NCBI GenBank assembly: GCA_002742885.1
Contig: PDOO01000039.1
Span: forward strand, 1 to 52,052
Direction of reading: 5' to 3'
Length of the DNA stretch: 52,052 nucleotides
DNA from: Candidatus Cloacimonadota bacterium
GTDB taxonomy: Bacteria > Cloacimonadota > Cloacimonadia > Cloacimonadales > GCA-2742885
In this document: positions 36,324 through 44,251 of the stretch, piece by piece
Layout of the letters: each line of letters opens with the position of its first letter
Numbering within the stretch: the first letter of the stretch is position 1
Program-made: the position numbers and the translations under genes
The notes under the pieces: generated by a model
Told to the model about the DNA's origin: nothing
Databases searched by the model: none
Seen by the model: only the letters and a program-made list of their open reading frames with translations

Positions 36324-37712
36324 TTATTCAGCGTTTAATTTTTCATGAATTGATTTTGCGGCAACTTTACCGGCGCCCATAGCCAAGATAACCGTGGCGG
36401 CTCCCGTTACGGCATCGCCTCCGGCATAAACATTCGGTATGTCCGTTTCCATGGTTTCTTCATTAACGACCAAGCAACCCCATTTGTTTGTTGATAAACC
36501 TTTTGTCGTATTGCTGAGAAGAGGATTCGGAGTTTGTCCGATAGCTATAATAACGTTATTTACCGGAATGATTGATTTGCTGTTTTCAATAGGTACGGGT
36601 CTTCTTCTGCCTGAACTGTCAGGTTCGCCCAGCTTCATTTTAATTGTTTTTATACCTTTAACTTCATAGTTCTCTCCGATTATTTCAACGGGATTTTCCA
36701 GAAGTTTAAAAATAATTCCTTCTTCTTTAGCATGATGAACTTCTTCTGCTCTGGCAGGCAATTCTTCCATGCTTCTTCTGTAAACTATGTAAACTTCTTC
36801 CGCTCCGAGACGCTTAGCAGTTCTTGCTGCATCCATGGCAACGTTGCCTCCGCCTACAACGGCAACTTTTTTACCGACTTTTACGGGAGTGTCATTATGT
36901 CTTCTGTCAAAAGATTTCATGAGATTTACTCTTGTCAAAAACTCGTTTGATGAATAAACTCCGTTGAAATTTTCTCCTTTCAGCCCCATAAATTTAGGCA
37001 GTCCGGCTCCGCTTCCTATAAATACGGCATCATATCCGTCATCAAAAAGATCGGATATGTTTAAAGATTGTCCTATGATTACATTTTTTTTCATTTTAAC
37101 GCCGAGATCAATCAGAGAATTAATTTCTTCTTTAACCAGTGATTTAGGCAACCTGAATTCCGGAATGCCGTAAACCAATACGCCGCCGAAAGCATGCAAT
37201 GCTTCAAAAACAGTAACTTCGTAACCGAGTTTTGCCAAATCAGAAGCACAGCTTAATCCGGCCGGACCGCTTCCGACTACGGCTATTCTCATGTGATTGT
37301 TTTTTATTTCTCGTTTTAGCGGTTTCTTATTTTTCAGGCGCCAATCGGCAACAAATCTTTCCAATCTTCCGATACCTACGGCTTCGCCTTGCTTGGATCT
37401 TACGCATTTCCCTTCGCATTGAGTTTCCTGAGGACATACCCTTCCGCAAATAGCCGGAAAAGAGTTATCTTCGGTTATAATCTCGTATGCTTTTTCTATA
37501 TTTCTCTCTTTAATTTGATGAATAAATTCCGGTATTTGAATATTGACGGGACATCCGCTTTTACACGGAGCATGCTTACATTCCAGGCATCTTTGGGCTT
37601 CTTCAACGGCTTCTTCCAAAGTATAACCGAAAGCAACTTCCCCAAAATTTTTATTTCTTATCTCAGGATTTTGCTCTGACATTTTTACTTTAGTTTTACT
37701 TCTGTTCAGCAT
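36324..37712 (-). CDS. nfnB: NfnB-like large subunit, NAD(P)H:ferredoxin oxidoreductase (GltD-like)
   Basis: This 462-residue flavoprotein has an N-terminal two-[4Fe-4S] domain with CLECKHAPCKSGCPVNIQIP and CGRVCPQETQCEGKC. FAD- and NAD(P)-binding Rossmann domains follow, with VVGSGPAGLSCASDLAKLG near residue 146 and VVGGGNVAMDAARTAKRLG near 285. The C-terminal ends with NVYAGGDAVTGAATVILAMGAGK. Length and partner gene fit the NfnAB complex, which couples NADH, NADPH and ferredoxin in anaerobes by electron bifurcation. It also resembles glutamate synthase small chain, but no GltB is present. It lies 34 bases after nfnA with its own AAGGAAA ribosome site. Confidence 0.88.
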   Translation of the reverse strand: MLNRSKTKVKMSEQNPEIRNKNFGEVAFGYTLEEAVEEAQRCLECKHAPCKSGCPVNIQIPEFIHQIKERNIEKAYEIITEDNSFPAICGRVCPQETQCEGKCVRSKQGEAVGIGRLERFVADWRLKNKKPLKREIKNNHMRIAVVGSGPAGLSCASDLAKLGYEVTVFEALHAFGGVLVYGIPEFRLPKSLVKEEINSLIDLGVKMKKNVIIGQSLNISDLFDDGYDAVFIGSGAGLPKFMGLKGENFNGVYSSNEFLTRVNLMKSFDRRHNDTPVKVGKKVAVVGGGNVAMDAARTAKRLGAEEVYIVYRRSMEELPARAEEVHHAKEEGIIFKLLENPVEIIGENYEVKGIKTIKMKLGEPDSSGRRRPVPIENSKSIIPVNNVIIAIGQTPNPLLSNTTKGLSTNKWGCLVVNEETMETDIPNVYAGGDAVTGAATVILAMGAGKVAAKSIHEKLNAE

Positions 37713-37746
37713 TTTATTTCCTTACTTGATTAAGTGTCGCAACGGT

Positions 37747-38577
37747 TTATTTATAATTGTCCAAGTTACAGCGATGAGATTTTTGTTCTTCGTCTTTATA
37801 ATAAGTTTGTCGAACCATAGCTTCGTCAAAGTCCACTGAGAATCCGTCGAAATCAGGACCGTCAACACAGGCAAATTTAGTCTCTCCGTTTACGGTAACT
37901 CGGCAACAACCGCACATTCCGGTGCCGTCAATCATTAACGGATTCAAGGAAACGCTTGTCGGGATATTTAATTTTTTGGTGATCTCAACGACTGCTTTCA
38001 TCATGATCAGCGGACCTATGGCAAATATTTCATCGTATTGTTTTCCTTCAGAGATAAGCCTGTTCAGTACATCTGTTACAAAGCCTTTCTCGCCCAAAGA
38101 ACCGTCATTTGTGGCATAATAAATATTTTTTGCGAAGACTTTAAAATCATCGCCCAATATACAAAATTCTTTCGTTTTTCCTCCGATGATAATATCAACT
38201 TCAGTTCCGTTTTCCGCCAAAGCTTTCATTTGCGGATAAAGAGGAGCTGCGCCTACTCCTCCTCCTATACCCAGGACTTTTTTGTGTTTTGAGAGATGAG
38301 TCGGCACTCCTAACGGACCGACAAAATCGGGAACGGTATCGCCTGCTTTCAGAGTACCGAGAAATCTTGTGGATTCTCCCAGCATTTGGAAGATTACGGT
38401 TACAAGTTCTTTTTCTCTGTCAAAATCCGTGACAGTTAAAGGTATTCTTTCTCCGCCTTCTCTCGGGATAATAATTATGAATTGCCCCGGTTGACATTTG
38501 CGGGCAACGAACGGAGCTTTGATCACCATCTTTTGAACTAAATCGTTAATAATTTCTTTTGCGATGATTTTATACAT
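37747..38577 (-). CDS. nfnA: NfnA-like small subunit, FAD/[2Fe-2S] ferredoxin-NAD(P) reductase
   Basis: This 276-residue ferredoxin-NADP-reductase-fold protein has the FAD domain motif PGQFIIIIPREGGERIPLTV near residue 31, the NAD-binding GIGGGVGAAPLYPQMKAL near 103, and the C-terminal iron-sulfur region GTGMCGCCRVTVNGETKFACVDGP with four cysteines. It is the partner of the adjacent NfnB-like subunit, with the order nfnA-nfnB on the minus strand. A GAGAGGAAA ribosome site precedes the ATG. The 200-base divergent gap to the MBOAT gene must hold promoters for both directions, but I could not resolve convincing ones. Confidence 0.88.
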   Translation of the reverse strand: MYKIIAKEIINDLVQKMVIKAPFVARKCQPGQFIIIIPREGGERIPLTVTDFDREKELVTVIFQMLGESTRFLGTLKAGDTVPDFVGPLGVPTHLSKHKKVLGIGGGVGAAPLYPQMKALAENGTEVDIIIGGKTKEFCILGDDFKVFAKNIYYATNDGSLGEKGFVTDVLNRLISEGKQYDEIFAIGPLIMMKAVVEITKKLNIPTSVSLNPLMIDGTGMCGCCRVTVNGETKFACVDGPDFDGFSVDFDEAMVRQTYYKDEEQKSHRCNLDNYK

Positions 38578-38777
38578 TATTTTCCTCTCTCAGTTGTTAA
38601 GTCAGATTATTCCGATTATTTCCTTTAAAATTTTCTGAATGATTTCTTAGTCAACTTATTTATAGTCAATTTTCTTAAAATTAAAATATTTGACAAATTG
38701 AATTTACTTTAATTTTTGTAAATATTTTATTGCTCAAATATCCATATTAAAAATAAGAAAAAAGGTTAAGGTGTCTT

Positions 38778-40226
38778 ATGCTTTTTAACTCTATTGATTT
38801 TGCCTTTTTTTTACCTGTTTTTTTCATTTTTTATTGGTTTTTTTCCGGTAATAATCTTAAATTTCAAAACTTTTTAATCCTTACGGCAAGTTATATCTTC
38901 TACGGTTGGTGGGATTGGAGATTTTTATCCTTGATTTTATTAAGTACTTCCGTTGATTTTTTTATAGGAATAAAGTTGAAATCGGAGAAAGAATTAACAA
39001 AACGCAATATTCTGCTTTATATAAGCTTAGCGGTTAATATAGGGTTACTGGCAATATTTAAATATTATAACTTTTTTGTTGATAACTTTATTGTAGCATT
39101 TTCGTTTTTCGGAATAAGCGTAAAACCGAATAATCTTAATATTATCTTACCGGTCGGAATAAGTTTTTACACTTTCCAAACTTTAAGTTATACGATTGAC
39201 GTTTACAAACGAAAACTTGAGCCTGCGAAAGATTTTATCGCTTTTGCGTCTTTTGTAAGTTTTTTCCCTCAACTTGTTGCAGGTCCCATAGAAAGAGCAA
39301 CTCATCTTTTACCGCAATTTTATAAAAAGCGTAATTTTGATTACGCAAAAGCCGTCGACGGAATGAGACAAATGTTGTGGGGATTCTTCAAGAAAATCGT
39401 TATTGCCGACGGTTGCGCTCCTTTCTCTGCTCAGGCATTTAATCATTCATCCGAAATGAACGGGATCACTCTTGTTTGGGGAGTGATATTTTTCACTTTT
39501 CAAATTTACGGAGATTTTTCCGGCTATTCGGATATTGCGATCGGTACGGCAAAGCTGTTCGGTTTTGATTTAACGCAAAATTTTGCTTTCCCTTATTTTT
39601 CTAGGGATATTGCCGAATTTTGGAGACGCTGGCATATTTCTTTTTCGACTTGGTTAAGAGATTATTTATACATCCCTTTGGGCGGAGGCAAAGGCGGAAT
39701 GATGATGAAAATCCGCAATATTATCATTATTTTTATTGTCAGCGGTTTCTGGCACGGAGCAGCTTGGAAATTTGTGTTTTGGGGAGCATTAAACGCTTTT
39801 TATTTTTTACCTCTTTTGTTTATGAAGAATAATCGTAAAAACTTGGATATTGTTGCCGACGGAAAGCTGTTTCCGTCCTTAAAAGAAATTTTTCAAATGA
39901 GTATGACTTTTTCTCTGATTGTTTTCGCATTCATATTTTTCAGAGCAGATAACATGGCTCATGCTTTTCGTTATATTGCCGGAATTTTTTCAGGTTCTCT
40001 GTTGACGTATCCTGAATTTGAGAGTTTGAAAAGATTCTTTATGATGATATTTATTCTTGTTGTTTTTATGCTTACGGAATGGAGGGGCAGAAAAGACAAA
40101 TATGCCTTGCAAAAGTTGGGACTGAATTGGAAAGAACCCGTAAGATTCGGTTTGTATTATTTTATTGTTTTAGTGATTTTGTATTTCAGCGGTGAAGAAC
40201 AACAATTTATTTATTTTCAATTTTAG
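38778..40226 (+). CDS. MBOAT family O-acyltransferase (AlgI/PatA-like)
   Basis: This 482-residue membrane protein has about 12 helices and full MBOAT motifs. The N-terminal NSIDFAFFLPVFFIFYW precedes SYIFYGWWDWRFL. FFPQLVAGPIERA lies near residue 170, EFWRRWHISFSTWLRDYLYIPLGG has His286, and VSGFWHGAAWKFVFWGALNA has the catalytic His326. AlgI-type proteins pass an acetyl group across the inner membrane for O-acetylation of an exported polysaccharide. The next gene encodes an SGNH-like partner, so the two form a typical acetylation pair. The pair is transcribed apart from the main cluster. Confidence 0.92.
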   Translation: MLFNSIDFAFFLPVFFIFYWFFSGNNLKFQNFLILTASYIFYGWWDWRFLSLILLSTSVDFFIGIKLKSEKELTKRNILLYISLAVNIGLLAIFKYYNFFVDNFIVAFSFFGISVKPNNLNIILPVGISFYTFQTLSYTIDVYKRKLEPAKDFIAFASFVSFFPQLVAGPIERATHLLPQFYKKRNFDYAKAVDGMRQMLWGFFKKIVIADGCAPFSAQAFNHSSEMNGITLVWGVIFFTFQIYGDFSGYSDIAIGTAKLFGFDLTQNFAFPYFSRDIAEFWRRWHISFSTWLRDYLYIPLGGGKGGMMMKIRNIIIIFIVSGFWHGAAWKFVFWGALNAFYFLPLLFMKNNRKNLDIVADGKLFPSLKEIFQMSMTFSLIVFAFIFFRADNMAHAFRYIAGIFSGSLLTYPEFESLKRFFMMIFILVVFMLTEWRGRKDKYALQKLGLNWKEPVRFGLYYFIVLVILYFSGEEQQFIYFQF

Positions 40227-40234
40227 AGACGGTT

Positions 40235-41239
40235 ATGAAAAAATTTTTATTAAAAATATTGGCGGCTTTTACTCCTTTTTTTATTTTTACGGGTGTTGTA
40301 ATATACATGGATTTTTTTAAAGTTCTCGGTTTCCGGGATTATTACGGTGATGAACAAATTGTCGGATTAAACAGAGAGATGATTACGACAACAACCTATA
40401 ATACGTTTAGGGACAGTGAACATTTTGACTCTTTCATATTCGGAAATTCCCGTTCCGAGGCATATAAATGCGACAGTTGGAAAAAACATCTTCCGGAAAA
40501 GTCCGTTCCTTTTCATTTTGATGCCTCAGGGGAAGGAATTTGGGGAATTTCCAGGAAAATAAGCTATATTGACGAAAATAAAGATTCTCTGAGAAATGCC
40601 CTGATTATAATTGACGGAAAATCTTTAGTTAAAACCGAAATCAGGTATAAACATTTATTTGTCAGTATGCCCTGTGTTTCCAAAGAGTCTTCCGTTAAGT
40701 ATTATCTTACTTTTTTGAAAGCGTCTCTTAATTTGCATTTTTTGACAGCTTACGCCGATTACAGGATATTCGGAAAATATCGAAACTACATGGGATATTT
40801 TATTCGGGAAAAGAAATTTAATGATGTTGTTGATAAAAAAAACTGCAATATTATTTACGGAGCTGATTTTGAAATAGAAGAGGATTCCGTCGGTTATTAT
40901 GAAAACAGAATAAAACAGGGAATATTTTATGAAAGACCCGTCAAGAATCATGAAATTTACCCTGTTACCGATAAAGAAACAGAGCAATTGAGATTAATTA
41001 AAAAAATTTTTTTAAAACATAAAACAAATTATAAGATTGTCATATCTCCTTTGTATGATCAAATCCCGTTAGAAAAAGAGCAACTTAATTTGCTTTATGA
41101 TATTTTCGGTAAGGAAAATGTTTATGATTTTTCCGGTAAAAACGAATTTACCGAGTCAGTATTCAACTACTACGAAAACTCACATTACAGACCTCATGTC
41201 GCCGCTGAAATAATGGATATAATTTATGAGGATGATTAA
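40235..41239 (+). CDS. SGNH-hydrolase-like partner of the MBOAT protein
   Basis: The 334-residue protein has a single N-terminal membrane anchor (residues 5-27) and a periplasmic domain. That domain resembles the AlgX/AlgJ/DltD-like SGNH group. The nucleophile candidate is Ser72 in FIFGNSRSEAYK, and the histidine candidate is His317 in YENSHYRPHVAAEIM near the C-terminus. Such proteins take the acetyl group from the MBOAT and place it on the polymer. The overall similarity to named families is low, so the assignment rests on these two motifs and on the adjacent gene. It starts nine bases after the MBOAT stop. Confidence 0.7.
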   Translation: MKKFLLKILAAFTPFFIFTGVVIYMDFFKVLGFRDYYGDEQIVGLNREMITTTTYNTFRDSEHFDSFIFGNSRSEAYKCDSWKKHLPEKSVPFHFDASGEGIWGISRKISYIDENKDSLRNALIIIDGKSLVKTEIRYKHLFVSMPCVSKESSVKYYLTFLKASLNLHFLTAYADYRIFGKYRNYMGYFIREKKFNDVVDKKNCNIIYGADFEIEEDSVGYYENRIKQGIFYERPVKNHEIYPVTDKETEQLRLIKKIFLKHKTNYKIVISPLYDQIPLEKEQLNLLYDIFGKENVYDFSGKNEFTESVFNYYENSHYRPHVAAEIMDIIYEDD

Positions 41240-41268
41240 TAAAAATTTTTATTGCGGAGGATAAATAT

Positions 41269-41300
41269 AAAGGCGATACGATGAGTACCGCCTTTTTTTT
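41269..41300 (+). terminator. intrinsic terminator between convergent genes
   Basis: The arms AAAGGCG and CGCCTTT are separated by a 13-base loop and followed by a T-run on the plus strand. The minus-strand run (TTTATATTTAT) is weaker but could also serve the converging phosphomannomutase operon. Confidence 0.75.
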
Positions 41301-41305
41301 GAATT

Positions 41306-42658
41306 TTACCGTAAAGATTCTATTCTTTCAGTTACGAGTTTTTGTATTTCAGCCAGTCTTTCTTCGCTTTCGGCTTCGAATCTCAATACCAAAACGGGAG
41401 TGGTGTTTGAAGCCCGGCAAAGTCCCCAGCCGTCTTTAAAAGTTATTCTCATACCGTCTGTATCTATAACGTCGTAACCTTCTTTTTCAAAGGATGTTTT
41501 TACTTTTTCAACCAAATTGAATTTATCTTCGTCGGTTGATTTGACATGAATTTCAGGCGTATTAAACATGACGGGTTGATCGGCTAAGAAGTTGCTTGCT
41601 TTTTCTTTCGTTTTTGACATAATTTCAACAAAACGGCAACAGGCATAGATTGCGTCGTCAAAGCCCAAGTATCTGTCTTTAAAGAAAATATGACCGCTCA
41701 TCTCTCCGGCGAAAAGTATTCCTTCATCAAACATTTTATTTTTTATATTGGCGTGTCCGGTTTTGTACATTACAGCTTTTCCGCCTTGTTTTTCTATATC
41801 GTCGAAAAGATTTTTAGAGCATTTAACGTCAGCTATAACGGTTTGTCCGGGATTTTGTTTGAGAAAATCTCGGGCAAAGATGTTTAAAATTTGATCTCCG
41901 TAAAGCATTTTTCCGTTTTCGGTAATTATGCCTATTCTGTCGGCATCTCCGTCCAAGCCGAGTCCGACTTCCGCTTTTTCTTCAAGCACGGCTTTTTTGA
42001 GGTCAACCATGTTTTTTTCTACTGTAGGATCGGGATGATGGTTGGGGAAAGTTCCGTCCGGTTCGCAATACATTTCGGTAACTTCACAACCCAAGCGACG
42101 AAGAATTTTGGGGAGATAAGGACCTCCGGCTCCGTTACCGGCATCGACTATGACTTTGACCGGTCTTTCCGGTTTAATGTTTTCTGCGATGTAATCCATG
42201 TATTCGCTGTCAATCCCGGTGTATTTTTTCAGGCTTCCTTCTCCGGATTCAAAGTCTTCTTTTTGGATTAATTTAAGAATATCCTGAATCATTTCTCCGT
42301 AAACGCTTTGCAAACCGATATTCATTTTTATTCCGTTGTATTCTGCCGGATTATGGCTTGCCGTAATCATTACTCCGCCGTCGGTTTTAAGATGATGGAT
42401 GGAAAAATAGAGAACCGGAGTGGCAACCATTCCTATATCGGTAATTTCAATTCCGGTTTCTTTCATGCCTTTGATAAAAGCTTTTTTAAACTCGGGTGTA
42501 CTCAAACGAGCGTCTCCGCCGATAACAGCGGTTTTCAGTTTTTTTCTTCTTAAAAAAGTTCCGTATCCTTTGCCTATTAAATAAAGCGATTCCGGCGTAA
42601 GGTCTTGCCCCGTAATTCCTCTTATGTCGTATTGTCTGAAAATTTTAGGATTTACCAT
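41306..42658 (-). CDS. phosphomannomutase/phosphoglucomutase (ManB/AlgC type)
   Basis: The 450-residue protein is an alpha-D-phosphohexomutase. It shows the start FRQYDIRGITGQDLTPES, the phosphoserine loop GGVMITASHNPAEYNGIKM near residues 93-111, the metal-binding DGDADRIGI near 235, GEMSGHIFF near 315, and a C-terminal phosphate-binding RASNTTPVLVLRFEAE. It interconverts hexose-6-phosphate and hexose-1-phosphate and so supplies glucose-1-phosphate or mannose-1-phosphate for the polysaccharide genes in this window, including RmlA. It is the last gene of a minus-strand era-rdgB-phosphohexomutase run. AAGGAG precedes the ATG. Confidence 0.93.
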   Translation of the reverse strand: MVNPKIFRQYDIRGITGQDLTPESLYLIGKGYGTFLRRKKLKTAVIGGDARLSTPEFKKAFIKGMKETGIEITDIGMVATPVLYFSIHHLKTDGGVMITASHNPAEYNGIKMNIGLQSVYGEMIQDILKLIQKEDFESGEGSLKKYTGIDSEYMDYIAENIKPERPVKVIVDAGNGAGGPYLPKILRRLGCEVTEMYCEPDGTFPNHHPDPTVEKNMVDLKKAVLEEKAEVGLGLDGDADRIGIITENGKMLYGDQILNIFARDFLKQNPGQTVIADVKCSKNLFDDIEKQGGKAVMYKTGHANIKNKMFDEGILFAGEMSGHIFFKDRYLGFDDAIYACCRFVEIMSKTKEKASNFLADQPVMFNTPEIHVKSTDEDKFNLVEKVKTSFEKEGYDVIDTDGMRITFKDGWGLCRASNTTPVLVLRFEAESEERLAEIQKLVTERIESLR

Positions 42659-42687
42659 TTTTCTCTCCTTTTTATCTGCCGATAAAT

Positions 42688-43284
42688 TTATGTTAGGTTC
42701 TGTAAGTATTTTTTTATTTCGGGAAGCATGTTGCGAAAAGCTCTTCCTCGATGAGATATTTTGTGTTTTTCTTCGTTGCTCATTTCTCCGAAAGTTTTTC
42801 CCGATTCATCTGCCGAGAATATTGCATCATAACCGAATCCGTTTTCTCCTGTTTCTTTTTCGGTGATTTGACCTTCGACTTTTCCTTCGGCAATGGCAAT
42901 CATTCCTTCCGGAGACGCAAAAGCGACAGCTGTTTTGAAACGAGCTTTACGATTTTCTTTTCCCTTCATTTCTTGAAGCATTTTTTTTCTGTTGTCTTCA
43001 TAGGAACAATTTTCTCCGGCGTATCTTGCCGAATAAACTCCGGGACGTCCGTCCAGCGAATCGACGAAAAGTCCGGTATCATCGGCTAAAGTATGCATAT
43101 TTGCCGAAATTGCGGTTTCAACCGCTTTTTTTATGGCATTTTCCTGAATTGTTTCTTTATTTTCGATAACATCCGGAACGGGAGGGATATCGTCAATTGA
43201 TAAGATTTCAAGTTCCGTTTCCGCCAAAATTTCTTTAATTTCCGCAATTTTATCTTTATTTTTTGATGCAATAAGCAATTTCAT
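42688..43284 (-). CDS. rdgB: XTP/dITP diphosphatase (RdgB/HAM1)
   Basis: The 198-residue protein has the full HAM1 pattern: LLIASKNKDKIAEIKEIL at the N-terminus, ADDTGLFVDSLDGRPGVYSARYAG near residues 65-88, GQITEKETGENGFGYDAIF near 135, and SHRGRAFRNMLPEIKKYL at the end. The enzyme hydrolyses non-canonical purine nucleoside triphosphates to keep them out of DNA. The ribosome site AAAGAGG precedes the ATG. It lies 12 bases after era in the same transcription unit. Confidence 0.95.
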   Translation of the reverse strand: MKLLIASKNKDKIAEIKEILAETELEILSIDDIPPVPDVIENKETIQENAIKKAVETAISANMHTLADDTGLFVDSLDGRPGVYSARYAGENCSYEDNRKKMLQEMKGKENRKARFKTAVAFASPEGMIAIAEGKVEGQITEKETGENGFGYDAIFSADESGKTFGEMSNEEKHKISHRGRAFRNMLPEIKKYLQNLT

Positions 43285-43296
43285 GATAACCTCTTT

Positions 43297-44184
43297 TTAT
43301 TTGTAACCGAATTCTTTTAAGGCATTCTTTTTTTTGCGCCAGTCATTTTTAATTTTCACCCACAATTCCAGCTTAACTCTTTTACCGGTCATGCCGTGAA
43401 TTTCTTTTTCCGCTTCAAGGCGGATTTTTTTTATCATACTGCCGTTTTTTCCGATAAGGATAGGTTTTTGAGATTTTCGTTCAATCCAAATATTGGCATG
43501 AATAATGCTTTTATTGGGAAAATCTTTGTATGATTCCACCACTGCCGTCGAAGAATAAGGAATTTCATCCGAGTAATTGAGAAATATTTTTTCTCTGATT
43601 ATCTCCTGAACAAAAAATCTCATGGGTAAATCGGAAAGTTCGTCCGGGTTGTAATACGGCGGATTCAAGGGCATAAATGAAGTAACGGCTTCTTCCAGTT
43701 CAAGCAAGTTTGTTTTATGCTTAGCCGAAATCGGAATAATTTTGTCAAATTGCGAATTTTCGGAAATTTTATCCGTCTGCTCTTTTAAAAAGTCATCTTC
43801 GACAAGATCAATTTTATTTAATAAAGCAAATTTCGGAATTTTTATTTTATCGATAATTTTTAAAACTTCATTGTCGTAATCAGTCGGAAAAGTTCTTACA
43901 TCCGTAATAAAAAGAATTAAATCGGTATCAAGAAGAGATTCTCTGATATAATACAACATTTTTTCGTGCAACTCGTAACGGGGTTTGACGTATCCCGGCG
44001 TGTCCAAAAAAATGATTTGCTTATTTTCGTCCGACAAAATGCCTTTTACGCTTTGTCTGGTTGTTTGCGGTTTGGGGGAAATAATGGAAAGTTTTTCGCC
44101 CAAAAAACTGTTCATAAGCGTTGATTTACCGACGTTCGGTCGTCCTGTTATGGAAACAAATCCGCATCTGAAATTAATATTCAT
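43297..44184 (-). CDS. era: GTPase Era
   Basis: The 295-residue protein has the usual Era length. G-motifs are GRPNVGKSTLMNSFLG (G1), QTTRQ (G2), LDTPGYVKPRYELHEKM (G3) and LNKIDLVEDD (G4). A C-terminal KH domain follows, with WIERKSQKPILIGKNGSMIKKI and EKEIHGMTGKRVKLELWVKI (split at the expected loop). Era binds the 3' end of 16S rRNA during assembly of the small ribosomal subunit. The gene has a strong ribosome site (AAGAGG) and is separated from the endonuclease gene upstream by 67 bases. Confidence 0.97.
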   Translation of the reverse strand: MNINFRCGFVSITGRPNVGKSTLMNSFLGEKLSIISPKPQTTRQSVKGILSDENKQIIFLDTPGYVKPRYELHEKMLYYIRESLLDTDLILFITDVRTFPTDYDNEVLKIIDKIKIPKFALLNKIDLVEDDFLKEQTDKISENSQFDKIIPISAKHKTNLLELEEAVTSFMPLNPPYYNPDELSDLPMRFFVQEIIREKIFLNYSDEIPYSSTAVVESYKDFPNKSIIHANIWIERKSQKPILIGKNGSMIKKIRLEAEKEIHGMTGKRVKLELWVKIKNDWRKKKNALKEFGYK

Positions 44185-44251
44185 TTTACCTCTTAAAATT
44201 ATATTTAATTGTCAAAATATTTATTCTCGATTAATTGTAAAATGCGTATCC

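Noticed and set aside
38690-38731. Perfect TTGACA box upstream of the MBOAT gene as part of a promoter
   Set aside because: No acceptable -10 box occurs 15-19 bases downstream of it.
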